Assembly (NCBI RefSeq): GCF_014839805.1
Contig: NC_051135.1
Span: 11,783,291 to 11,847,290 of the forward strand
Source of the DNA: Manduca sexta
Lineage: Eukaryota; Arthropoda; Insecta; Lepidoptera; Sphingidae
Direction: 5' to 3'
DNA length: 64,000 nucleotides
Position numbers and translations under genes: made by a program. The notes below the pieces were generated by a model. It saw nothing but the letters and a program-made list of their open reading frames with translations, had not been told where the DNA came from and searched no databases. Position 1 is the stretch's first letter, and each line of letters starts with the position of its first letter. Shown here piece by piece: positions 18,796 through 30,044 of this stretch.

Positions 18796-19932
18796 AACGA
18801 CAGTCGACAGTGAATAATGGACGCTGAATATAACTTGTAGGTTTTACAAAGTGTGTGCCTTCAACTATCTCTCTATTAAAACATTAGTTTTCGTAAACGT
18901 AACGATTGTAACGTATTTAAAATTAATAAAAAACACTCGTATTGTTAATAATCCCGGTGATAATGTTGTAATATTGTATCGTTATGTATTTGTAAGAGTA
19001 ATTAATATTGGTGTAATATATGTAACGGATGGATCACAGTAGTGGTAGGTCGAGTGGTGCTGTAGCGAGTGTCGGTGCGCCGAACCGCGGTATCTAATGT
19101 CGTTCCATTCAGTGTATACTATTTTTGTAACTAGAGAAATTATTTATGAGATAAGAACAAGCTTACACTAAGCGTGAACTAGCGAATGATTTAATATCGT
19201 CAGTATATTTTCTTATGTATTTATCGAGGTAGGTTGCTTATAAGTGTGTGTTTGTTTATAATTGTAAACCATAACTTATGAAGTCATGTATTGTTAACAG
19301 TCATATTATTGATATCGGCAACAACTGTACTGCGCTTCCAATGGTCCTGTGGACACAAGCTCATGTCTCGTGCCTTACACTTAGTTTTGGAAGTGTTTAC
19401 AAGTATTTGGTATTTATACGAACGTAGATCAGGTAATTGGTGAAGTGTACACTGTGCAATATGTATTTATTAACACGAGAGTCACATTTTCTGTAGATGT
19501 TGGCTGAATATAAGTTTGGCCTAAAATGTAGTTTGCATTTTCAGTCAATTGTTTAAAATGTGCAACTTAGTAATTTTGTTTTCACTAACATATCCAATTT
19601 TTTGTTCATGTTATCGCGAAATAACACTGTAACAAAACGTGCCGTGTGATTAGCAGCCATACAATAATAATGCTTGTTTTTGGTGGTTATGGTACACCAA
19701 TAATTTCACTTGTACAGTAAGATATGAATCAGTCATTTCAACCTTAAATTATATGTTATTGAATGTAAATTGTTTTATTCTCAAATGAAACATGCTTATA
19801 AGAAGTAAATGAAAAATAAAATGTGGGATTTTTTTTGTTATATTTTTCGTTTATCCCTTTACCATATACAAAAATGGTAACAATGTAGGCTTAAAATATA
19901 ACAACTTTTACAAAAGTAGATAAAGTACTGCA
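18796..19932 (+). other. Probable 3' UTR of warts and convergent spacer
   Basis: About 1 kb of AT-rich sequence follows the warts stop; AATAAA lies at 19815-19820. The next gene (BPHL-A) ends at 19933 on the opposite strand, so the two 3' ends nearly meet. No coding signal is seen. Confidence 0.6.
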
Positions 19933-22550
19933 TTAAGGCAGCAGAAGGAATTCTTGTACTCTCTTGTTGAAATCTTCTGCATACCTGAGGTGGATGTTGT
20001 GTTTTCCCTCCGGATACAAGTGGATCCTAAAACACGATGAAAAATTAGCATCACATGTCTCAAAGAGTCAAATAAAGTAAAATAATGTTCAATTCACGAG
20101 TATTTGACATATTTGCAATTAATTTAAACTAATCAGTGTTTAATATGCATCATTCGCGCGTCTATCCCATGAGGGTAGACAGAGAATATGGTCTACCCGT
20201 TTGTCTAAATTTGGCACATTTCTTTCATTTTAGCTTTTATCAATCTCATGCATTTTCGATGGTTCAGAGTATTTTTGATCCTGTCTTTACGTATGCCCGA
20301 TATCAACTTTCAAAGTTTATTTATTTAAATATTGTTTACTCAAACAGATTTTAATAATTATATTAATTGATAAATGCGCAATACGAATAATTCATTAAGT
20401 ATGGCGATTGCGTACTTTTTTGCTCGCATAACTTGTTCATACAGTACAATTGCAGAAGTCACTATATCAATTAGCATGCTAGCTCGCATTCTCTTACTGA
20501 CCCATAATATTAAATAATAAACAGTATTTGAATATTTTATGCAAATTTCTTATAACAAAATAATTGTATGTCAAATCGTTAGTGGATTATTACAATTGAA
20601 TTCCAAGCTAGGCCTTCCTGGTTGTCTTATGACAACAAACAGTACTTATGTATTGTTTTTTATTTGCCATGATGGCCTATCCAGGATCTTGGTTGTATTC
20701 TGCGATCCTAGTTGGACAATTCTCTATAGTGAAAAGTTCGTTTTAAGTAATTTGCGTATAACACATGATGTCATTTGAAGATTTTGGAATTATTTATTCT
20801 AAACATATAATATAAAACATACCTAGAACCTTCTATGTGGGTATGTAAGTGCGATACATGCACTTGATCCACCATCGGGTCTTTCTCTCCATATAAAATA
20901 AATGTTGGACATTTAATGTCTTTCAATAATGATGAACATAAGTTGCCATCATGCTTGTTGAAAATATTGATCATGCCATCAGTCCATTCAGCCCAATATT
21001 TGGCAAAGAATTCTTCTCCATAAACATCAATCATTGGTTGTCTCATTTTTGCGGACCACTTATTAACATCTCTGGTTTCTGTAATTTCAAATTACCTATA
21101 TAGGTAATGCAATTAATAAGATATGAAATGATGATGGTTGATTCAAATTAAATAGAGGGTTATAATAATTGACTTTTATACATTATAAAAAAAAATCTGA
21201 CGTGTTAAATAACATGTATGGACAAAGCAATTGCTCTGTGATCCCGAATAAACTCAGATAACTTTTGCAATCAGATAATATAATTTTTATTTGGGTTAGA
21301 TTGTAACAAAAAAAATGTATGTTGATAATTATTTCAAGTAAATTTAATAATGGTAAAAATGAATGCTGAACAGTTGATAATACATACTCTTGTACATTTC
21401 CATTTCTTGAGGTACGATGAAGGCATTGCTTCCCCAAATAACTAGTTTATTTACAGCATCAGGATATTTCGCAGCATGGATCATTCCGGTAATGCCTCCA
21501 TCACTCCAGCCTAGTAAAGAATACTTTGGGATGTTCAGGGCCTAGGAAATTGAAATACAATGGTTCAAACTGCTGTTTTATAATGATCTATTTTTAGAGA
21601 ATAAATATATTTTTGTATTATTTAGAATAGGGAATATTTTATGGACATATAGCCCTTCATCCTTATAAATATATCTACTTAGCAGACACTATGTAACTAT
21701 ATGCACAATATTTCAACCAAAGCTTAAACAGATACAAATATTTAATAAAACATTTTAAATGAGTATCTAAATTGGTTTTTGAAGAACAAGACATGTTTTT
21801 CAAATACCTTCATAAATTCATGTGCTGCATCAGCATCTTTCTCATAGAAATCCTCGGAAAATGTCTTGTTTGGCGGTCTGCTCTTACCATAGCCAGGTGG
21901 ATCCCAGACCACTGTGGTAAATTTTTCCCGGTCAAAACCGTCCACTTGGGGCTTGAAGTCTGACCATATTGTACCCAATGCACCAGGCAAGCATAGCAGG
22001 TTATGACTTCCTTTGCCTACCTTTACATAATTAATGTTGCAATCGCCGACTTTTATTTTTTCTTCCTATAATCAATGGTAAAAATATGCGGAATTTTATT
22101 TACAGTTGCGAAAAAATGCACATAAAAATAATGCAGTTAAATTATTTTAAAATTAGAATCTGTTAAGTACCTACTTGTTATTTTCCGTAGATACTGATAT
22201 CCAGAGAATGTCATTATCACTCGCAGTGTACATAATTTACTTATTTCCTTTCCCAGCAGTATATTAAATTATCATCTGACCATTACTGGTTATTATCTAT
22301 CACTATAAGCCATGGGCGGCTTGAAAGCTATTACGTTCGGGAAACTAAGGGGTACGGGTGAGGCTACTAATTATGAATCAAGATAGCCAATATTAGCCGA
22401 CTGATTTGAGATCTACATTTTTAAAATTTCTAATGAGAAACTTACGAAATAACGTACCTTGGGAACAGCTGATGTCGATAGAAATACCTTTGTGATGTTT
22501 CTATTTATTTTCAAGAGCGGTGAAATTAAATATTTTATTTTTATATGCAT
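19933..22550 (-). CDS. BPHL: Valacyclovir-hydrolase-like serine hydrolase A (BPHL type)
   Basis: Exons 22458-22550, 21808-22065, 21388-21541, 20823-21078 and 19933-20026 join in phase to 284 residues. It is an alpha/beta hydrolase whose closest recognisable family is BPHL, which cleaves alpha-amino-acid esters and homocysteine thiolactone. The nucleophile elbow is GWSDGG (Ser130), the acid is Asp235 in GEKDP, and the base is His263 in PEGKHNIH. The oxyanion region reads LPGALGT, and WDPPGYGKSRPP is typical of the family. Asp131, directly after the nucleophile, matches the residue that binds the substrate amino group in the human enzyme. The basic, Asp/Glu-free first 31 residues suggest a mitochondrial presequence. 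It is the only one of the three local copies with the canonical elbow. Confidence 0.92.
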
Positions 22551-23817
22551 TTTGGCAAACGAAGATTATATTCTATTCTAGTTTTTTAACCTCTGTGCTC
22601 TGGCTGTTTGATAATATCAGTGTAGCCAACCATACAAATTTATCGGAGATCTTTAGTTTTTCATTATTCATAATCTAAGGTTTGTCTCGGTAAAAACATT
22701 ATCATAATAATAGAGTTAGATTAGCACAGCAGCTTTCCTTATTCCAAAGTAATGTCTAAGTCGTTTTTTTAGACAGAACGATGAAGAAAAAAGATGTCCA
22801 ACGAGCTGTTTCATCTTGTGATTTTCGCTACAGTTACGATCGCCAGCCTAACAGATTTTTCAAACAGTGTTGTGTTGTGGGTACCTAAGCAAATATTTAC
22901 TGACAGTCTATGAAATTGTAAATTAAAAAGATTCGGAAATTTAAATTCGAACGCATTTAGGTATAACTTCCCAATATTATTGGATAATGCCATATATGGC
23001 ATTTTTTTTTTTATGTTTTTAATTACTAACTGTGCCAAAACGTCGTCTACGTAGACTTACATCTATCTAGGCTGTTATACATCTCGATTCATCTCGCACA
23101 AACGCATGTCGCCTGGGGTCTGTCATTAATATGGTACATAAAATAATGCTTACATATTATAATGTTTGGCGTGATACGCCAACGAATTTTTCAGCAAACG
23201 AGCAGAAATTTCATTTTTTTCTTTTAAACGTTCTATTAGTTCTTTCTCGCGTTTCCTAATTATTTTTTCATAAAAATATATAATGTACAGACATGAACAA
23301 CAACAACAATTTTACTAGGCATAAGTAATATAATATGTACCAATTTAGTTTTTTTTTAAATCAAGTATTTATTAGCGATAAGCTCGTTGGATAAGGCTGG
23401 TAACATTAATAATTTCTTGAACACCTCTTTTCAGCGCATAACATTCCGATACTTGAGAAAAAAATATTCCGATATAATCATATTATCATAGTACGGCTTT
23501 TTTCGTTTAGCGCGTCGATTGGTGGAAATGGGCGCCAAATATAGAATATACGTCAATGGCGCCAAATCTCAAATATTTATAGAGTTTTTAGGTTTGGATC
23601 GCGGTGATTAGTTTAACTACATACCTACTTATTTGTCAACAATGTTTTTGCTGAGCTAATATAGAAGACGTAAAACCCAGAAAACAACCTTTATATTAAT
23701 TACATGGATTAACAGTTGGATTTTATTAGACAAAATAAAAGTACTACAAAATATGGAACAGGGTCGTTCCACATAAAACAGGAATTCTAAACACCAATTA
23801 CTAAACAAATAATTATT
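22551..23817. promoter_or_regulatory. Spacer upstream of BPHL-A with paired E2F-like sites
   Basis: This 1.27-kb AT-rich spacer lies between the BPHL-A start and the BPHL-B stop. It is duplicated at about 28278-30044. Two GGCGCCAAA boxes (23531-23539 and 23558-23566) resemble E2F sites, and an inverted CCAAT (ATTGG) lies about 13 bp before the first. AATAAA on the minus strand at 23722-23727 is a likely BPHL-B polyadenylation signal. No coding sequence is seen. Confidence 0.45.
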
Positions 23818-25558
23818 TTATTCAAGAAGGAATTCTTGTACTCTCTTATTAAAGTCTTCTGCATATTTAATGTGTATGTTGTGTTTTCCCTCTGGATAGA
23901 TGTAAGACCTAGAAAACAGAAAATTATTGAGAAAATAATACATTAGGTACATACATATCTATATTATAAGGCACTATAAAGTCTACGTGAGGCATAGTAT
24001 TCTCTTAGTCCTTAGCTTCTAGTTTCCCACGAGCTCTGACTAGGAGTTCCGATCACGATGTCTTAATATTATGCTATCGGGCTATCTAGTATTTTCGGAT
24101 AGGTGTCTGTAGATATTAACTGATGACTATCTTTACACTCACTCGTCAGTCGTCGTCACAAATGAGAAGGATAAGGAAATTTCGAATCAAAAGATAGTTA
24201 AGTATGTGTCGGTATTTAAGAAGTTAAGGCCCTTTGTTTATTATTTCTTGACATACAAAACTTAGATCGAGCAACCACGAAATGAAGCAAACTATCATAC
24301 TTACTTATGTAATACTGAATTTTAATTAATGATTAAGTACCTCGATTCTGAGATATATGTATTGAAATATGACGCATGAAATTTGTCGATTAACTGGTCT
24401 TGTTTGCCGTGTAAAATGAAAGTTGGGCATTTAATATCCGACAAACGCTCTAAGCAAAAGTTGCCGTTTTTCTTGTTGTATATTCCAACCATAGCATCAA
24501 CAAATTTTGAAAAGTTTTTCGCGAAGTTTTCTTCTCCGTATATAGCTGTCATAGCCTGATATGAGCTTTTGGACCAATTGCTCATAATACTCATGTCTGT
24601 AATAAATATAAATCAGGTTTATTGTAAAATTAAATACAGGTAAGTAAATAGTTGTTGAAAATATTACCATTTACCATATTATAAATACCTAACGCATAAA
24701 CTTATTTTTTTTTTAATTTATGCGTAAATTAAATGTTATTACTAAAATACTTTATAATAGAGTTTGGCTTTACTTTTATAACTTTTAAGTTCGTGTGGTA
24801 GTATGAAGGAGCTGGTTCCCCAAATCACTAGTTTTCGCATCACATCGGGATATTTAGCTGCATGGATAAGACTCATGGTGCCGCCAGCACTCCAGCCCAG
24901 TACCGAGTACTTCTCGATATTCAGTGCCTAAAAATATAACTAATAAATTATGGTTGAATATGATTAGAGACAAACTGCATGTTGGCTTTAATACTGATTT
25001 GCCTTAAGTTATACTTAGGTGGCTGGGTGCCAAGTTGTTGCCGATTTTCACTTGTCAAACATATCACAATAAATACTCTAGTCGACGCTAGCTTTTATAC
25101 GTACCTTCATAAAATTGTATGCGTAGTCAGCGTCACACTCTAAAAAATCCAAACTTAATTCTTTCTCAGGTGGTCTACTTTTGCCGTGTCCAGGAGGGTC
25201 CCAAGTAATGACTGTGAATTTGTTTCTGTCTAATCCTTCTATCTGAGGTTTGAAGTCTGTCCATATCGTACCAAATATTCCAGGCATACATAATACATTG
25301 TGAGGTCCGGTACCCACTTTTATATAATTTATATTATATTTACCAACTTTAATTTTTTCTTCCTGTGAAATTAAGTTTAAAATACCAAATCTAATTCAGA
25401 ATTCTATTCAAAACTAATGCTTTTACCTGTGGGATGCATGATGTTGAAAAGAACGGGTTAGAATTAAATTTAGTCACTTTGTGAACCTTTGATAATATTC
25501 TATACATATTGAACAAATACAAGCCCTGTTGCGTTAATTTATCAAAGGATACTGTCAT
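23818..25558 (-). CDS. BPHL-like serine hydrolase B, elbow Asp replaced
   Basis: Exons 25427-25558, 25105-25362, 24774-24927, 24341-24596 and 23818-23908 join in phase to 296 residues. Exons 2-4 have exactly the same lengths as in BPHL-A (258, 154 and 256 bp), so A and B are paralogues. The elbow is GWSAGG, with nucleophile Ser143 followed by Ala144 in place of Asp. The acid in GKQDQ and the base in PEGKHNIH remain. The first exon encodes a different 44-residue leader that ends FFSTSCIPQ and could be a mitochondrial presequence. It is intact, with no stops or frameshifts. Its closest relative is copy C; substrate use probably differs from A. Confidence 0.9.
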
Positions 25559-27370
25559 TTAATCATACATAAAGTGATATTTGCAAAAAAAAATATCATG
25601 GTTGTAAAAGCATTTGGCATGTTTGAAGTAGATTATAATTCTTAATTACCATTTGCTTATTTGCAGCTGGCTTAGTCGTTTAAGAGTCGTCCGACCTGAA
25701 TTCTACGGAACTAAGGTGGATAAAAATAAAATACGGGCGTTAAAAGATATCCGTTTTGAAGTTGGTCAAGGATGTCGACTTATTGTTTCTAACTAGCAAC
25801 TCATTAAAAAATGTTGGGCAAGGGACCTCCATCCGGCCGCACTACAGCAAAATACGGTCATACACTACCTTCACATCGCGCGAATTTTTATAAAACTACC
25901 TCTTTTCCCTTTTGTTTTCACTTTATCTCTATTATACCTCTAATAAAAAAATTACATGACATGGAAATTAGTGCCTCGGTGTAGTCCAGTATTATATGCG
26001 GTACTGTACTGACTTTGAGGTCCTGGGTCCAAATTCCGGGCCGGGCAGTGACATTTGGGTTTTTTCTGCTCAGTATCAGATCGGAGTCGGGAAGTTGTGC
26101 TCGATTTGGCGATAGGCTCGCCCCCTATCACATCATGGGACGGAACACACGTGGTGAAAAGTGGGTGCCTTGGTTGCGCTTTTGCATACTCTATCGGGGA
26201 TAAATGCATGATGTGTTTGTGTATAAAAAAAATGGCCCTTGGGTTCTGTCGGCATTATGTTTTTATTTTTTCTATGGTATTCGCATTTATTCTACCCGCT
26301 CATTACCAGCTTGGGTTTACGGCAAAAAAAAAATGATCAGCACTTCAAAATAGAACAAACAATATTATTAAAATTTTATTAATTATTGTGACGCATTACA
26401 CGCCCTAGCAAATAAACTAGCGATTGTTAAAAGCAAATAAACCATTTGGTTAAAATAAATACAGAAACTTCTAACTTGAAAATCTACCCTGCAGATATTT
26501 TATGTGGGTGTAATACTTGTTTAAAATTAAAGCACAAATTTTTCTGCAAAGTAATAAGGGTCAACTGTATTTTTTTTATTATTTCAGCATTGTAGCAATC
26601 TGTCATACTTTGTAAATTAATAACAATTTTTTTCTAGGCTTTCAGCGTAACGCTTGATTGATTGTAAATGCTTGTTTACTGACCAACAATGTCATAAGGC
26701 TAGCGCGCATTGTTTATTCCCGAGCGATATTTTTGATCACTTTATAAGTTAAGAGTTAAATAGCGCAGAAAACAATTGCCATTTAGAATGCATTTACAGT
26801 AAAACTGGGTTCAAATTACTGTTATTTATATTGATATTCCATAATTGACGTACAGTGTAAAATTAATTCACAATCTCAAATAATTCTTCGAATGGAACCC
26901 CAGAAATAGGTCAATCAAAATAAGTAACAACTGAATGTGGTAAGTTTTATTCTGATTCGTCTATTTGCAATCGATCCGGTGATATCGATGGTCAATATTT
27001 ATCAATTCCAGAGATGTGCATTCAGAAAAACTAAATGCCAAAAGATAGAATTTGATAGGCAGTTAAATGTTTGATTTTTTTATAATAATCCTCCCCAATT
27101 TTACTGTAATCAGTATCGCGCGATTACAATGCACGCTCTTTTACTGCGCTTCATTACCTCAGCTCCGGCGACATTTGCAAACAAAGATTGTGACGGTCAT
27201 ATACTCGTTAATCCTAACAATCAGGCACCTCATGCATTCGTATTAAAGTATGAATCTAGCACATAACCAACTATGTTAAAATCATTTTAATAGCTCTTAA
27301 CGCTTTGGGTTACGAATTAAAATTACCAAATTGACCATAGTTTAAGACCGCGGTTAGTTCCTAATATTCA
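25559..27370. other. Spacer between BPHL-B and the CCT1 remnant
   Basis: AT-rich, non-coding. The part 26340-27370 is nearly identical to 32640-33745 in unit 2. It contains a SINE copy (separate entry). On the minus strand this is sequence upstream of BPHL-B, so a promoter for B is expected within about the first kilobase, but no clear core element is visible. Confidence 0.4.
25975..26230 (+). repeat. tRNA-derived SINE copy
   Basis: It starts with a tRNA-like 'gtgcctcggtgtagtcc' segment and has a B-box-like 'gtccaaattcc', then a body (CGGAGTCGGGAAGT, then 'cctatcacatcatgggacgg') shared with copies near 32375, 49563, 53735 and 62785. Unit 2 of the duplication lacks about 120 bp at the tRNA-like end. 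It contains no true tRNA. Confidence 0.65.
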
Positions 27371-28196
27371 CGCGTCTTCGTAACTCTTGGACTTGGGTTT
27401 GGGGTCCAGTTTGATCATGTCGTCAATGCGCAGGATCGTGATGGCCGCTTCGTGGTGAACTTGAGGGACTTGATCTTGGAGATGGCGGGCTCCAGGACGC
27501 CAGCGGCGAGGTTGTCGCGCAAGACACCTTCCGTTAAGTCCAAACCTACCCATTTAAGGTTGGCGTGCTCGATCTGAGAGGTAAAACGGTACTGTGATAA
27601 TGTGTAAAACTAGAAGAATTAGTCTCCAATCAGACATTGTCAACTAGTTCATTCAGATTGACTAGAAACTGACAGATGCTTTAACCCCCAAGCTGCAGTG
27701 TGTAATCACTGTTGTGATCTGGTTTGAAGGACATTGAAGCCAGTATAATTATTGGACATAATGAGACTTAACATGTTATGTCTTAGGATAGCGAGCGCAG
27801 TGGGATACCAAACAATACTTTATAATTCGGATAGCGTTTCTACTGTTTATAGGCGGTCGTATCGCTTACCATCAGGCGATCGGCAAGTTCCTCTCGTCAT
27901 TCAAAGCAATAAAAAAAAACAAAACTACATTCTTATTATAATGGTCAAGCCATGGTCTGGTCAATATTCTCATCAATAGGTCGACTTCAACTTGATAGCA
28001 CCAGCTCACGGGAAATAGACTAATTGCATTTGAATGTCACTAATCGCTCTTTGTTTTGCGAGGCATTGTGTAATGTAGTGGTACAACGATAGCTACCTTA
28101 GTTTGTGATGAGTTGTGATAGGCGCGCAGCTTGGCGACTAGGTCGGTGGCGTCCCGCGCCGCGTTCACCGCTAACGTCTTTGGTATCACTAGGAGA
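27371..28196 (-). pseudogene. Truncated CCT1 3' end (two exon remnants)
   Basis: The remnant of the last CCT1 exon is 27371-27573 and part of the penultimate exon is 28097-28196, with an intron carrying an inserted repeat between them. The last exon has a single-base deletion relative to 34004-34231, at the codons for the FATEAA region, which shifts the frame. Sequence for the final residues and true stop is deleted. The upstream exon breaks off in mid-exon at the duplication junction. This is a product of the tandem duplication, not a working gene; the intact CCT1 follows at 34004-39930. Confidence 0.92.
27700..27935 (+). repeat. Dispersed repeat inserted in the CCT1 remnant intron, copy 2
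   Basis: The paralogous CCT1 intron (34254-34525) lacks this block, so it arrived after the duplication or was lost from the other unit. It matches 10140-10260 on the same strand and 48000-48200 on the opposite strand, and ends in an A-rich run. Confidence 0.7.
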
Positions 28197-28277
28197 TGAA
28201 GACGATAGAAATACCTTTGAGATGTTTCTATTTATTTTCAAGAGCGGTGAAATTAAATATTTTATTTTTATATGCAT
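28197..28277 (-). pseudogene. Orphan copy of BPHL-A exon 1 at the duplication junction
   Basis: It matches BPHL-A exon 1 (22458-22550) from its ATG (28275-28277) to residue 24 and then runs directly into CCT1 sequence. Both pieces are in sense orientation, but the CCT1 part is read out of frame. The open frame runs 59 residues to a stop at the CCT1 exon end. It lacks every hydrolase domain exon. Confidence 0.88.
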
Positions 28278-30044
28278 TTTGGTAAACGAAGATTATCTAT
28301 TCTAGTTTTTAAACCTGTGTTCTGGCTTTTTGATAATATCAGTGTAGGCAGCCATACAAATTTACCGGAGATCTTTAGTTTTTCGTTATTCATAATCGAG
28401 GATTTTTCTAGGTAATAAAATTTACCATAATAATAGAGTTAGATTAGCACAGCAGCTTTCCTAATTCCAAAGTAATGTCTAAGTCGTTTTTTTTTAGCCA
28501 GAACGATGAAGAAAAAAGATGTCCAGCGAGTTGTCTCATCTCGTGATTTTCGCCACAGTTATGATCGCCGGCCTAACTGATTTTTCAAACAGTGTTGTAT
28601 TGTATCTATCTAAGCAAATATTTCCTGACAGTCCACGAAATTGAAAATTAAAAAGATTCCGAAATTTTAATTTGAACGCATTTAGGTATTACTTCAAAAT
28701 ATCATTGGATAATGCCATATAACATGGCATTATTTTATTTTTGGATGTTTATTTAATGACTGGCTGTGCCAAAACGTCGTCGGCGTGGACTTACATCTAT
28801 CTAGGCTGTTATACATCTCTTAACACAAACGCGTGTCGCCTGGGGCCTGTCACTAATATGGTACACAAAATAATGCGTGATACGCCAACGAATTTTTTAG
28901 TAAACTGACAGAAATTTTGAATTTTTATTTATACGTTCCATTAGTTCTCGTGTTTCGCTAGTTATTTTTACACAAAAATATATAATGTACAGACATGAAA
29001 AATAAACAATTTTATTAGGCATAAGTAGATACGGAAATATGCATATTTACCTATTTAGTTTCTTTATAATCATGTACTTAATTATTAGCGATTAGCTCGT
29101 TGGATAAGGCTGGTAACATTATTAATGTCTTGAACACCTTTTCCCAGCGCATAACATTCCGATACTTGAGAAAAAAAAACATTCCGATATAATCATATTA
29201 TTATCATAGTACGGATCTATTCGTTTAGCGCGTCGATTGGTGGAAATGGGCGCCAAATCTATACTTCTATACTATTATATAAAGCTGAAGAGTTTGTTTG
29301 TTTGTTTGTTTGAACGCGCTAATCTCAGGAACTACCTGTTCAAATACAAAAAATATTTTTGTGTTTTATAGCCCTTTGTTTGTGGAGTGCTATAGGCTAT
29401 ATATCATCACGCTATGACCAATAGGAGCGGAGCAGTAATGAAACGGGGAAAATTTATTAATTTTGAGAGCTTCCGTTGCGTGCGCTGCGTAAACGATTAA
29501 AGTTATGCAACAATGATGTATGACGGGATTGCTCTTCTTAAAAAGTTCTACAAAAATATATTATAAAACAAAGTCCCCCGCTGCATCTGTCTGCCTGAAC
29601 GTGTTAAACTCAAAAACTAGCCAACGTATTAAGATGAAATTTGGTATGGATACAGTTTGAGACGCTAGGAAGAACATAGGCGGGAAAATATATAGTGACT
29701 TTTATAACGGAAAACTTTAGCCCGAAAAACTTCATAACGCGGGCGGAGCCGCGGGCAAAAGCTAGTATAGAATATACGTCAATGGCGCCAAATCAAAAAT
29801 ATTATATTTTATGAGTTTTTAGGTATGGATCGCGATGATTATTTTAACTATCTATCTACTTATTTGTCAACAATGCTTTCTGCTGAGCTAACGTAAAACC
29901 CAGAAAACGACCTTTATATTAATTACATGGATTAACAGTTGGATTTTATTAGACAAAATAAAAGTACTACAAAATATGGAACAGGGTCGTTCCACATAAA
30001 ACAGGAATTCTAAACACCAATTACTAAACAAATAAGTAATTATT
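28278..30044. other. Spacer copy upstream of BPHL-C's 3' end
   Basis: Non-coding; a diverged copy of 22551-23817 interrupted by the 508-bp element at 29258-29765. AATAAA on the minus strand at 29945-29950 is a likely BPHL-C polyadenylation signal. Confidence 0.6.
29258..29765 (+). mobile_element. Non-autonomous Helitron-like element (508 bp)
   Basis: Comparison with the empty paralogous site at 23539/23540 defines the insertion exactly. The element starts TCTATACT, ends AAAGCTAG, sits between an A and a T, and makes no target duplication. A short GC hairpin (gcgggcggagccgcgggc) precedes the CTAG end. These are Helitron hallmarks. It encodes no protein. Related partial ends occur near 40643, 42385, 51640 and 56386. 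Confidence 0.85.

Larger units (their letters stand above)
22470..28196. repeat. Tandem segmental duplication, unit 1
   Basis: This 5.7-kb unit aligns collinearly with 28197-34625. It begins inside exon 1 of BPHL-A and ends inside a remnant of the penultimate CCT1 exon. It contains BPHL-B and a broken CCT1 3' end. Differences between units are mostly single bases plus discrete insertions and deletions. Boundaries are read by eye and accurate to a few bases. Confidence 0.9.
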
